Source: Ixodes scapularis (taxonomy: Eukaryota; Arthropoda; Arachnida; Ixodida; Ixodidae). From it: a stretch of 64,000 bases of DNA. The stretch is from assembly GCF_016920785.2 (NCBI RefSeq), contig NW_024609836.1, positions 6,194,406-6,258,405 of the forward strand, in the 5' to 3' direction. The notes under the pieces are model-generated. The model worked only from the letters and a program-made list of their open reading frames with translations, made no database searches and was not told where the DNA came from. Every line of letters starts with the position of its first letter. Position 1 is the stretch's first letter. Positions 1 to 10,786 of this stretch are shown piece after piece. The position numbers were made by a program, and so were the translations under genes.

Positions 1-26
1 TCGCAGCGAAGCGGTGTGGACGGGTT

Positions 27-182
27 TGTAGCAGCGTGGCGCTGCAAGTCACGGCGCACCACGGCGCATCGGCTGTGCGCACCCCGGTCACGGATGTCAC
101 GTGACAAGTGCCTATAAGTATAGCACGTTCAATAAAGAAGGCCTCTTTGCCCGTTGGAATGCCGTCTGCTCAAGTTAGCACA
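27..182 (+). repeat. 5' LTR (156 bp) of the Ty3/gypsy element
   Basis: Runs TGTAGCAGCG to TTAGCACA. It holds a TATA-like box (TATAAG, 113-118), an E-box palindrome TCACGTGA just upstream, and an AATAAA signal at 131-136, so promoter and polyadenylation signal lie about 15 bp apart in a very compact LTR. It lacks the 770 bp found in the 3' LTR (MITE plus one duplicated 8-mer) and is thus the unoccupied state of that site. Confidence 0.93.
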
Positions 183-183
183 T

Positions 184-201
184 TGGCGACGAGGATGACA
201 A
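184..201 (+). other. Putative primer binding site
   Basis: Starts TGGCGACGAGG one base after the 5' LTR, as expected for a site pairing with the CCA end of a tRNA primer. I cannot name the tRNA from sequence alone. The stretch 183-387 before the first ATG is an untranslated leader. Confidence 0.6.
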
Positions 202-387
202 CGCACCCGCGCTGCCCAGCGAAAGCGTCGCAGACGGCAGCAGACGAGCACCATACGAGCGGGGCCAACTGAACGGACAGCGACAGCCAAAGCAGCGCAG
301 TCATCGCATCTCAAGCGGGCGAGGGATGGAGCGGACACGACGGACGGATGCCAGCAAGCGATAAGTACACCGTCGGTTTGCCGAAAT

Positions 388-3300
388 ATGGCACCTCTTG
401 GAAAGCTGGACGAATACGACGAAAAACAACAAAAAACTGACTCGTATTTAGAGCGTTTCGAGCACTTCGTTAGCGCAAACGACATCAAATCAGAAAAGAA
501 GCTAGCGGTGTTCTTGACCGTTATAGGACCTCGAGCTTACGAAGTTCTGAAAAGCTTGGTCGTACCGGCAGTACCGGGAGATAAGTCGTTCGAAGAAGTG
601 AAAGTTTTGCTGAAAAAACATTATAGCCCGAAGAGCTCGGTCATAGCGGAACGGTGCAAATTCAACAGACGTGTACAAGAGGAACAGGAGAGCTTTGAAG
701 ATTTCATTGTAGCGCTAAAGCATTTGGCAAGGAAGTGTGACTTTGGCCAGTTTCTGCAAGATGCTCTGAGGGACAGGCTTGTGGCGGGAATACGGCACGA
801 AGAAACGCAACGTGCGCTATTCGCCGAAGAAAGCTTAACCTTCGAAAGGGCATGCAAGATCGCATTGGATCAAGAGCAGGCGGCACGACAGACAGCGTTA
901 CTACACGCCGGAAGCAAAGACGCGTTGTTGAACGAGATAAGAGCGAACCAGAAAGACAACGTCAATAAGCGTGACGTTCGAAAACACAAGCAAAGCAAGA
1001 AGTCTTGCGAAAGATGCGGAAGAGCGCATGCGGCAAGCAAATGTTGGTACAAGAATGCTACGTGTCACAAGTGTGGCAAGTTAGGCCATTTGCAAAAAGT
1101 GTGCTCGAACGAGAAAAAGGGACCCAAGAACGCGAATGCAGTGGACAGCTCGGAGGACGATTCAGAACTGGACGTCTATCACTGCCTTAACACGGTGCGT
1201 TCGGGTTATGAAGTGAAAGTCAATGTTGAAGGGGCGGACGTTTTCATGCAAATTGATACAGGAGCGGCTGTAACAATTGTTCCTGAAAGTGTTGCGAAAA
1301 CCGCGTTCCCTCATGTCAAGTGTGAGCCATCTCGGGTAAACCCAAAAACGTACACGGGTGAACGAATCCCGGTAAAAGGGCAATGTGACGTTTCCGTCAC
1401 ATACGAAAACCAGACTTTGAAACTGCCCGTTATCGTCGTCGATAACCAAGGCAAGAAATTGCCGTTGCTCATGGGGCGGAACTGGCTTGAGAGGCTCAGA
1501 CTTGATTGGAAAAGCGTCATGTCACTGGAGCATGTAACTGATTCACACCGAATAGAAGCGCTGCGTAACAAGTTCCCGACAGTATTTTCTAATCAGTCTA
1601 GTGTCACGAACAACTATCAAGCGAAGATAGTTCTAAAACAAGATTGTACGCCAGTTTTTTGCAAGGCGAGACCGGTGCCTTACGCATTACGCGATAAGGT
1701 TGGAGAAGAGCTGGACAGGCTAGAGAAGAGCGGGGTTTTACGCCGCGTAAGTCACAGTGAGTGGGCGACTCCGGTAGTTGTAATTCACAAGAAAGACGGA
1801 TCACTCAGGTTGTGCGGGGATTACAAAGTAACGATCAATCCTGTACTAAAAACCGACCATTACCTACTGCCGCGACCTGAAGATCTGTACACTGCCATCG
1901 CAGGTGGCAAAGTGTTTTGCGTGCTGGATCTTTCTGCTGCGTATCAGCAGGTACCGCTGGCTGGCGAGTCCAAACCACTTTTGACTATAAACACGCACAT
2001 GGGGTTCTTTCAGTTCCAACGCCTACCGTTTGGTGTGGCCAGTGCGCCAGCCATTTTTCAGTCCTTCATGGACGAGGTGCTTAAAGGCATACCTCATGTG
2101 GGATGCTACATTGATGACGTCATCGTGCCTGGAAAGGACGCCCAGGACTGTCAAAAGACGCTGGAATGCGTCTTGCGTCGACTTCGTGACTGCAATGTCA
2201 CTTTGAAAACGGACAAGTGCCGTTTTTTCCAAAGCTCGGTGACCTACCTTGGTCACACGGTGAGTGCCGATGGCATTTACCCGACAGAAGCAATGACAAA
2301 GGCTATCACGGAAGCGCCCGAGCCCACCTGCGTAACGGAACTGAAGGCGTATTTGGGGATGCTAAACGTTTACGCTAAGTTTCTCAAGAATGTTTCGTGC
2401 GTAGCTGAACCGCTTTATCGGTTGTTGAAAAAAGGTGAAAAGTGGTCGTGGACTCGGAAGTGTAGCGAGGCCTTTGCTGCTACGAAGCAGTTGCTCGTAA
2501 ACAGCCAGATTCTTACGTTCTACGACGTAGACAAGCCAATTGCATTGCTGTGTGATGCCTCATCGTACGGAATTGGTGCTGTCATTTTTCACGTAACACC
2601 AGAAGGGGAAGAGCGCCCAGTGGCGTTCGCGTCGCGAACGCTAACGTCAGCGGAAAAGAACTATGCGCAGTGCGAGCGAGAATCGCTAGCTCTGATGTTT
2701 GGTCTGAAAAAGTTCCATCGCTACCTGTATAGTAGGGAGTTCAGTCTCTATACAGACCACCAGCCCCTGCTTGGGATACTGGGGCACGATAAGCCTGTAC
2801 CTACGCTAGCGGCAGCTCGAATGCAAAGATGGGCAATGATTCTTGCAGCCTATAGGTACAAACTCAAGTACCGTAAAGGAAAAGATGTCGAGGTGGCTGA
2901 TGCTCTGTCTAGACTCCCACGACCGATGACAACAGCTGACGACCCTGCTGAGTGTCTTTTGTTGTTTGACAGTACTCCCTTGATCGCGGAAGACGTAGCT
3001 AGAGCTACAAAACGTGACTTGACCTTGTCTCGCGTAGCTAACTACGTTCTGAATGGATGGCCTGCCCAAAGTAGCAAAGAGCTAAAACCGTACCATGTAA
3101 GACGTGACGAGTTGTCATTTGAGCAAGGCTGCGTCACCTGGGGCTCAACGGGTGATTGTACCTGAAAAGCTGCAGTCACAGGTTTTGGCACTGTTGCATG
3201 AGGACCATCCAGGTGCTAGCCGCATCAAAATGCTTGCCAGAAGTTTTGTATGGTGGCCAGGGCTAGACCTAGAAATCGAGAGCTACGTACGACAGTGTCG

Positions 3301-4395
3301 CGTATGTCGGTCTGTTCAGAACGCTGCTCCACCTGTACCGTTACAGCCATGGAGCTATCCAACTAAGCCGTGGCAACGTGTACACGTGGATTTTGCTGCT
3401 AAAGAAGGCCATGTCTTCCTAGTACTGGTGGATGCTTTTTCGAAATGGATCGAAGTGTGGTCCATGTCTTCCACCACTACTGGTCAAACACTCGACAAAT
3501 TGCGAAGTGTATTTGTGGCTTATGGGCTACCAGAGGTATTGGTGAGTGATAACGGACCTCAGTTTGTTTCAGATGAGTTCTCTGAGTTTATGAGAGTGAA
3601 TGGCATCAAGCACGTTAAGACGCCACCCTATCATGCTGCCTCCAACGGCGCAGCAGAGCGTCTCGTGCAGACCACAAAAAAACTCTACTGAAGCAATTGT
3701 TAGACGAGAAACAGAGTGGCAAGAAACACTCTTTGCTCGAGCGTTTGGATAGCTTTTTACTGAGCTATCGAAACACCCCAAACAGTACCACTGGTCGCAC
3801 TCCAGCCGAGCTGTTTTTGAAGCGACAGCCACGAGTGAAACTTTCTTTGCTTAAACCCGATTTTGTAAAAGCCATGCAAAACAAACAGCAGCACCTGAAG
3901 GAACAGAGTGATGCGTCGCGAGGTGCTAACCGGTCTTTTGTCGTGGGTGATACTGTGTTGGTCAAAACGGTGCGAGGCGAGCAAGTGTCATGGGAAGAAG
4001 GTGTAGTGACTCAAGTCGTCAGTCCTGTGACATATTTAGTGAAAGTGGCACAGGTTGTGCGGTTCACACACGCCGACCACATCCGAGACCGCCTTGCAAG
4101 CCCGACGTCCCTTACTGCCCCGCCTACGCCAGAGGAGCCTACGCTCCCAGAGGTTCCGGTGCCTCGAGAAACCCAGCCGATGGTGCCACAAGTTGCTTCT
4201 GCTGCTGTGCCAGCGGACTCTCAAGCCGGCAGTCAACAAGCTACACGGACGCGTCAGCAGCCGCTTCCACCACCGAGTTCCACAAGTGCGCCAGTGACGA
4301 CACCGGAGCGTTGTACTGAGGCACCGACTTCCAGAAGAAGTACGCGAGTGCGGCGTCCACCGGACAGGTACAAACCGGAGGATTTCCGAAGCTGA
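388..4395 (+). pseudogene. Ty3/gypsy gag-pro-pol, broken by two compensating frameshifts
   Basis: A single reading region codes Gag and Pol. From the ATG at 388: Gag-like domain (about residues 1-170), two zinc knuckles (about 205-240, CERCGRAH and CHKCGKLGH), aspartic protease with DTGA (about 288), reverse transcriptase with YIDD (about 573), and RNase H with LLCDASSYG and TDHQPL (about 720-790). This frame ends at 3165. Integrase continues one frame over (3104-3691), with its His-His-Cys-Cys zinc site, the D of VHVDFA, the D of SDNGPQF and the E of NGAAERL. The frame then returns to the first (3697-4395) for the C-terminal DNA-binding part. The first break (about 3140) looks like one extra base; the second (about 3672) falls in a run of seven A and looks like one lost base. 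Either the copy is dead or these are read errors at homopolymers. No env gene follows. Confidence 0.93.
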
Positions 4396-4398
4396 TGT

Positions 4399-4411
4399 GA
4401 GGGGGAAGGAA
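4399..4411 (+). other. Polypurine tract
   Basis: Thirteen purines (GAGGGGGAAGGAA) end exactly at the 3' LTR start, the expected site for plus-strand priming. The pol stop codon lies a few bases upstream. Confidence 0.85.
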
Positions 4412-5337
4412 TGTAGCAGCGTGGCGCTGCAACTCACGGCGCACCAGAGCCGTGTATTGGGAGAGTTTGGCCAATAGGCGGAGCAAAGGCCGCCGCCAGC
4501 GCCGAATATTCCCCCCGCGCTTTGAGTGTAAACTAAATTTGTGACACAGCGTCGACCAATCAGGAGACCGCGACGTCACAATATTGCAAACGACATTCAA
4601 AGCGTGAAATAGTGGCGTTCAATATCGGCCTCTCTGCTCCATCTCACAAATGTCTTCAGTGAAGACAAAAGTACAGGCGCGTGAACCTAGCTCAGCAAAA
4701 CGCTTTTGTTTCTACGAGAACTCGTGCATAGGAGCCACTTTCCAAAGCCACGCGCTCGTGCCCATACCTTTCTCTGCACTGCTGATGTTGGCTTGTTAGA
4801 ACAGCGTCCTGTGACTGGCGGAAAGAAAACAGTGCAAAGGGTGGGGCGCGCGAGCGTCTCGAGACGCGGAGTCCCGCTCGGCTCGTGCGCTGGCTTTGGC
4901 AGTGCTTTCTTTCACCGTCTCAGCTGATGGACGCTGTTCCTAGCAAGTTGGCCCTGGTTTGGAGCGCACGTTCGTTTATTCTACACTTGAATATTGGCGT
5001 GACGAACACCTCGCACGCACAAAGTTTTCAGTCACTGAGAGTCACACCTTTTAACTCTAGCGACGCTAAAACGGCTTGAATTAGTCGTGTCACAAATTTA
5101 GAGCTCACGACCACCGCTAGGGGCTGTTTCGCGGCCTGTGGTTGGCCCCGAGACGCTCGCCTATTCAAACCAATGTATGGCCAAACTCTCTCGATAAACG
5201 GCTCTGCGGCGCACCACGGCGCATCGGCTGTGCGCACCCCGGTCACGGATGTCACGTGACAAGTGCCTATATGTATAGCACGTTCAATAAAGAAGGCCTC
5301 TTTGCCCGTTGGAATGTCGTCTGCTCAAGTTAGCACA
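4412..5337 (+). repeat. 3' LTR (156 bp of LTR plus a 770-bp nested insertion)
   Basis: The ends match the 5' LTR. After position 4444 the LTR is interrupted by a MITE and resumes at 5207 with a repeat of the last eight bases. The AATAAA signal is at 5286-5291. The MITE lies upstream of the TATA box, so transcription signals of the LTR remain whole. Confidence 0.93.
4445..5206. mobile_element. Non-autonomous hAT-type MITE nested in the 3' LTR
   Basis: A 762-bp segment flanked by the 8-bp direct repeat CGGCGCAC (4437-4444 and 5207-5214). Its ends are inverted repeats of about 29 bp with three mismatches, both starting CAGAGCCGT and containing GAGAGTTTGGCCA. An 8-bp duplication and CAG-starting ends are the hAT signature. 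The 5' LTR carries the same site once, without the insert. No transposase is encoded, so it must have moved with enzyme from elsewhere. Confidence 0.92.
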
Positions 5338-5613
5338 GGGTTGACCCAGTTGGTTGTCCGGATGGATCAACGCGGGTCCCAGTGATCCACGCGCGCCGAA
5401 GTTTCCCTATACGCGTGCTATCGACGAAACGAGTTTTTCACGAAATGCGCTGTCAATAAAACTGGCGTCGACGAAACGATACGGATCCGATTTTAGGGTT
5501 TCAGTTTCTGAGATTTGTACACCTAGATTACGTGATCCGTACAGTTAAACTAGATAAAAAAGAAGAAGTAAAAAAAAAAAAAAAAAGGTTTTTAAAAGCT
5601 GAATATTACTTAC

Positions 5614-5797
5614 CTGCCACGAGTATGATCCTCGCATCGTAGTAGCCTTCCTCGGTCCCGATCTCAGACCTCCAATAGGCCTGCACAAGCTCCGTCGGGA
5701 TGTCGGTGTCCGATTTCGGGTCATAGTCCTTTACCGAACTAACAGGCATAATCGCCTTCTGGTTGTCGGACGGAAAGCGAACGTAGACATAATACAT
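5614..5797 (-). CDS. First exon of a small protein resembling the N-terminus of BEN-associated proteins
   Basis: On the minus strand an ATG at 5797 opens 61 codons (MYYVYVRFPSDNQKAIMP...), followed at once by a consensus splice donor (GTAAGT, plus-strand 5608-5613). Features of the peptide are the start YVYVRF, a VPVS-like IMPVSSVKDYDP segment and an EEGYYDARIILVAG end. This pattern reminds me of N-terminal modules found before BEN domains in arthropod and cnidarian proteins; that link is from memory and unproven. No second exon is visible downstream on this strand, where the Ty3/gypsy element now lies. It is divergent from the CACTA transposase gene at 6861 and could be its second gene or a host gene. 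Confidence 0.45.
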
Positions 5798-6860
5798 GTC
5801 GCGACGTCGTCAACAAACGAAAGCAAAACTGCAAAAGTAAAAAAAAAAAAAGAAAAAAATATTGATCAACGCGAGAAACAAGACGAAAACTTAAAGTGAT
5901 CGAATCACAACGAGAAAACAGTAGACGACGATTCCGCGGCGTCGGCTACTGAAAAACAGAACTGCGGAAAATTAGAAAGATAGATTCACGAAAAACATTC
6001 GATGAAAGCGAACGGTGGCAAGGCAAAGCGACACAAAGAAACAGGTCTCACGAGGGACATGCGCGAGAACCGAGGGACATGCGCGGCAACCAAAGGAGCC
6101 GGTTTTCGGGAGAAATGTCGACTTCCCCTGGTCACAGCAACCGGGTTGACTTTAAACATGGCTACACGAAACCGAAACCATACATTGCAAACATTTTCAT
6201 CACTTTTATGTCAGTCGCGAAGAGAATTTCCGCACGAGGCAGCTCTGAGACAAGGGAAACAAAAAAAAAAAAAAATAAAATAGTACTTTTTTTTTTGTAT
6301 GGTCGTTTAGTTTAAAGGGATTCTCTCGCGATAGGTTAGGCTAGGTGGCGCTAGCTAAGAACCTAATACATAAATATACCCGTTGCATTTATTTATCTAT
6401 TTATTTATGCCGGCGTTCCGGCGTTTGCGTTCGCTGTTTCCCGTTTTATTTTGTGGAGATTTTTGATTGCCATTTCTACGTTAATATGATCAGTGGCTAC
6501 GTGGATTGTGCGTGCACTCAATTCCTGCGACTCCGTCGTCCTTGTGTCTCCTTCGTCTGCCGTCTCGGTAATGCGCGTCTAATTACCTCGAAGCTCGGCT
6601 TTGTTCCTCTCGTCGGCACTTATTTTATGTCTCGTTTTTAGTCTGGTTAATCATACCCCTGTTGATTCTTTGTGGACTGCGTCTCCGACGCCATGAGCTA
6701 CGCTGGCGTGCGTTTCCTAGCCTACATGAAAGAAACACTTTGTGTTTCTTTCATGTAGGCTCCTTTTCGTTCGTTTTGTATCCGATAGTTTCACCTGAGA
6801 AAATTTCTGTACTGAGTGCTGTGTGCAGTTTCAGTTTTCATGACTTTTTGAGCTACTACC
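5798..6860. promoter_or_regulatory. Divergent intergenic region between the minus-strand exon and the CACTA gene
   Basis: About 1.06 kb between two outward-facing start codons, so promoters of both should lie here. It holds A-rich tracts (about 5838-5858 and 6259-6275) and a perfect hairpin at 6719-6761. I see no clear TATA box at a fixed distance from either ATG. Confidence 0.35.
6719..6761. repeat. Perfect 20-bp inverted repeat with 3-nt loop
   Basis: Arms 6719-6738 and 6742-6761 are perfectly complementary, with TTT between. The left arm begins AGCCTACATG. It lies about 100 bp upstream of the CACTA transposase ATG and would form a cruciform, or a hairpin in the transcript leader. Confidence 0.95.
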
Positions 6861-8073
6861 ATGGACTCGACCCGACGTCGACGACTCCTGTACATGGAGA
6901 AGGGAGCACCCTTCAAGCTACCGAGGACCACGTTATTTCGTTCCAAGAAGGAGGCTGCGGCAAAGAGCGGCCATGACCCCACAGCTGCCAACTCCCACGA
7001 CGTCCCCAGTGATGGCGAAGAGCTTGACTTTGATTTCGATGTGCCAGCGACTGTGACTGCAGAAGAGCCTGTCTCTCCCGAGAGCCAAGAAGAGGAAACA
7101 GTTCAGTCAGGGGCAGAAACTCCTCCCACTTCTGAGGAGACCACGGAACGACCACCGCCGGTGGACGAGGGGGATCTCATAGCAGCAAGCCTACGGGCTT
7201 TCGGGGCGGAAACGCTGCCCCATTCCACAACCACAAAAGCCGCTGCAGTTGCCATGATAATGGGGTTTGTGGCTAGCGAAGGGTTGACCTGGAAGGGCCT
7301 CGATAACCTCCTTGTAATGATCAACTTCTTTGCACCGGAGCCAGCCGTCCTGCCCCCCAGCAAGTACCTCTTTCGGAAGCTCTGGGGATCCGAGACAGAG
7401 TCGGCAGTTGTGCGGCACTATTACTGTCGTGCATGCAATGACCTTTTGGACATTGCAGAGGAAGCTGGCATCTGTCCAACATGTGAGAAGACCACCAGTC
7501 TGAATGATGCAAAAAAAGATAATGCCTTCTTTGTTGTTCTTGACATCCACAAACAGCTGAATCCTGTCGTACAGAGAAGCAAGCCAGCTCTCCACACAAA
7601 GCTAACCCAGGTAGCCAGGGACCCGGGGACAGCCAGCACCATCACGGACATTACCGATGGCCAGGCGTATGCCAAACTCAAGGCGTCGGGGACTGTACAA
7701 GGTAGCGACCTCACGTTGACAGTAAGCACCGATGGGAGTCTGGTCTTCACATCTTCTGGAGCATCTGTGTGGCCTATCCAATTCACAGTCAACGAGCTGC
7801 CAGTGCCTGAACGGTTCCAGCTCTCCACTCTAGCTGTGCTTTGGTTCGGGAAAGGGCACCCGAATATGACCTTGTTTCTCGGAAAGTTCGTCCAAGGAGT
7901 GAACGCCATGAAACCAGTCCTCTGGCAGCACCAAGCGACTCAACACTCATCGAAAGCATTCGTCCTGTGCTTCTGCTTAGACGCCCCTGCACGCTCCTCC
8001 GTTCAGAACATTGTGCTCTTTAACTGGTATTACGGATGTCCGTGGTGCCACATCAAAGGAGATTATGTCGACG
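6861..8073 (+). CDS. CACTA transposase exon 1
   Basis: Starts at ATG 6861 in a good context (ACCATGG). It codes a basic start (MDSTRRRRLLYMEKGAPFK), an acidic stretch rich in E, P and T (about residues 50-105), the zinc-site pair of CxxC motifs (about 187-212), and the WPIQFTVNELP core, where the D of STDGS is a candidate catalytic acidic residue. It ends at a consensus donor (GTAAGTGC) after the first base of a glycine codon. Reading past the donor runs to a stop at 8123. Confidence 0.85.
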
Positions 8074-8154
8074 GTAAGTGCCTATTTGTGATAATTAAAG
8101 CAGATGTGTTGAAGCTTTTATAACTATTTCAATAATTTCAACATAACTTTCCAG

Positions 8155-8412
8155 GAAGTCTCAGGTTCCTTTCATTCGAGGATGTGCCCGGGAGGACATC
8201 AGAAGGTGTCCGACGTGACATGGACCTGGCACTGGAGACCTCGATGACAATCAACGGCTACAAGGGTCCCTCACCTGCCGTGAACCTCCCACATTTTGAC
8301 TTGGGGTGGGGCTTCACGGTGGAGTATATGAATGGCGTGCTGCTGGGCGTCACTCGCCAGATCACAGAGCTGCTGTTGTCCTCCACTAACTCCAACGAGC
8401 GCTTCTACATAG
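8155..8412 (+). CDS. CACTA transposase exon 2
   Basis: Follows an 81-bp intron ending TTTCCAG. Eighty-six codons: SLRFLSFEDVPGRTSEGVRRD, then HFDLGWGFTVEYMNGVLLGVTRQ, and FYI at the donor (GTAAGTTT at 8413). It enters and leaves in phase 1. The family-typical VEYMHxVLLGVxR-like motif is clear. Confidence 0.8.
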
Positions 8413-10786
8413 GTAAGTTTGAAGGCATCATTAAGGTTCTGCATTTTTGGAGAAATTCGATAAAATCTGAAACGCACTCGCCGGAAAAAAATATGTTGAT
8501 TCGTATTTATCCGAAACACTCAGAATTTGTGGATTGCGAGCTGCTTCTCAGCTCGTCCAACCTCTATATTTGCAGAACCCTAAGCATAATTGAAGTGTTA
8601 ATACATTTTTTGAGTGATGAAATTGTCAAGAATATTGTAATGCTAAAATTAATTTGAGCATACATTGGTGCTTTATTTGAAGACTTTCCGCTAACTTCAA
8701 GGTGTTTGCCCCTATTTGTTTGAGAAAAACAGTACCTTAAATGTCTGAGTCCTCTTTCCGTGGGAAAGTAGGCTAATCCATAAAATTTGTGAGTCACGTC
8801 GTAGAAATGGGAGATTATCCAAACTAGTGACAGACAGACAGATTCAGTGCCACCCATCGTGGAGAGAACCCTGACCTTGTCTGGCTTTTCATCCATGCGC
8901 CCCCTCATGGTGTCGGTGTACATGATAAACTGCTTCGTCAGGAGATTAATCATTTGCATATGGGAGGTTCTTGGTGAGATGGTCTAGTACCATGCTGTGC
9001 CATGGATCTGCGACGTGCGTTGAGTTGGCAATGATGCTGTCACATTGCACCACCCCACGTTGAGGCACCCGTCTGATAGACACAAATCATAGCATCCCTG
9101 CGTCACATGGATGCACTCTATGATGCTGCTGCGGTGCCCGGACTTACCTCCGACCGGAGTGTTCACTGTGTTCTCATTTTGAATCCATTGTTTCTCACCT
9201 GATTAAATCAGGGAAGTGAAGTGCTGTCGAACGTCACGTTCACAGTGGTAGAAGTATAGCAACAAAGATGTATATGACAGATGCTGGATTTGTTGTGTCT
9301 AGCTTCTTTGCACAACAATCGATAGTAACTGGACAGATACAAGTTATGATATACGACAGAGGCATGGCGCTCGTCTGTGTCAGCGCTTCCTTTTGGAAGG
9401 GACTACCAGGGTCGCGACACCCAATAGGATGACAGCCCGGCTCCTCAGTGAAATAATTTTTCATCAGTTCGGGCACACTTTCAGCACCTGGGAGCTAGAG
9501 GATGGTAAACACATCTGTCGGTGATAGAGCACTCTATACATAGGTCCCTTTGGTAGCAGAGTAGCATAATCTAGAATGTCATCTCTCGGCGGTGAATGCC
9601 CACGGTTCCGACGGTGTCAGACTGCCCCTAAAAATGCACTTAGAAATAGATTTTTTTTAGCTTTCTAGGCAGTTTTTAGAATAAATGATGGCTGTATCAT
9701 TATCTGCATGTATTAAAAAAAAACATAGTTAGTAGTTTTGAACCTTGAAGGAAGCACAGAAACCTTTTCTTTTAAACTAAAAATGACCTGATCAGCGTCA
9801 TTCGAGTAGACGACGACACATCTCAAAGATCTCTTGGTTACTCACGGTCGCCGAGGAAGCGCGGGGAAACTTTGTTCATGTGATCAGCGTTTAACAATCT
9901 GCAAGGCTATTCTTCGTTCCGGAAGCAAGTGGGTGCAGGGCGTCTGCTATAAAACAAAAGTTGCCTTCTAAAATTTCGTTATGCATTCTGTAACCTGGAA
10001 ACTTTTATGAAAGTATTAGTGTCTTATATGCTTCACGACAGAATAGTTTTGAAAAGCGAGCATGGCTCGTGTTTTCGCAGAAAACATTTTTTCGTTCCAT
10101 CGATTTTTATATACTGTCTTGCAGAAACAGGGAGTAGTGGGCACCTCTTCAAACTGAGTGTACCATGTGACACGCACCGCGCTGCTCTGTGGCCCACTTG
10201 TCAGCGAAACACGTGGATCAAAGGATTGCATTACTCTGCTCCTGAAGGGAGCAAGATATTGCTCTAGTACGTGACACGTGCCAGACACCGTAGCACTCTC
10301 CTATAAATCGCACCTCACAACCCATGTGGTGTTTCAGGTTGCCACTAAATTTCTAAATGTTTTCTTGGTTGTTAGCAACCTATTATAAAACCCCAAGCAA
10401 GTACCCATCCAAAAGTTGGAGATAGACTCGAAAAATTGGGGAATGGGCACTTGTTAATGCACAAACTCAACTCTGTGACGTCACGGCGCAATAGGTGTGC
10501 GTCGGTCACACTTCCGCTCTGGGGCTGTGGGCAGAAGTCCCCATGCCAGACGTGTATTCCAGCGTTGTTTTGAAAGGAACCAGACAAAAACCTGCCTTTT
10601 CATCAAAACGCCGCGACTGGGGCTGTAGCAAAAGAGTTGAGAAAGGTTTGAAGGTCAGTTTTCATGTGCTCGGTTCGTCCGAGAATCTGCTGGATATGTG
10701 CCGTGAAGAGGGAAAAGCAGACGCCGTTGGACAACGATTGCTTGGGCGGGAAGCACTTTGGGTTGAATTCACGAATACTTGTGGTC

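Larger units (their letters stand above)
22..5342 (+). mobile_element. Full-length Ty3/gypsy LTR retrotransposon with 5-bp target site duplication
   Basis: A complete element bounded by the 5-bp direct repeat GGGTT (22-26 and 5338-5342). Both LTRs start TG and end CA. Inside are a primer-binding-site-like TGG start just after the 5' LTR, one gag-pro-pol reading region, and a polypurine tract directly before the 3' LTR. Without the nested MITE the 3' LTR is 156 bp, exactly the length of the 5' LTR, and I count three mismatches between them (about 2%). That points to a fairly recent insertion. The domain order protease, RT, RNase H, integrase is that of Ty3/gypsy, not copia. It lies beside the first exon of a minus-strand gene (5614-5797), so it may sit in that gene's first intron. 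Confidence 0.95.

Noticed and set aside
1162..1571. Minus-strand open frames over gag-pol
   Set aside because: They are antisense to strong gag-pol coding sequence and match no family.
7421..7909. A 162-codon minus-strand frame
   Set aside because: Antisense to CACTA exon 1, whose protein motifs are clear on the plus strand.
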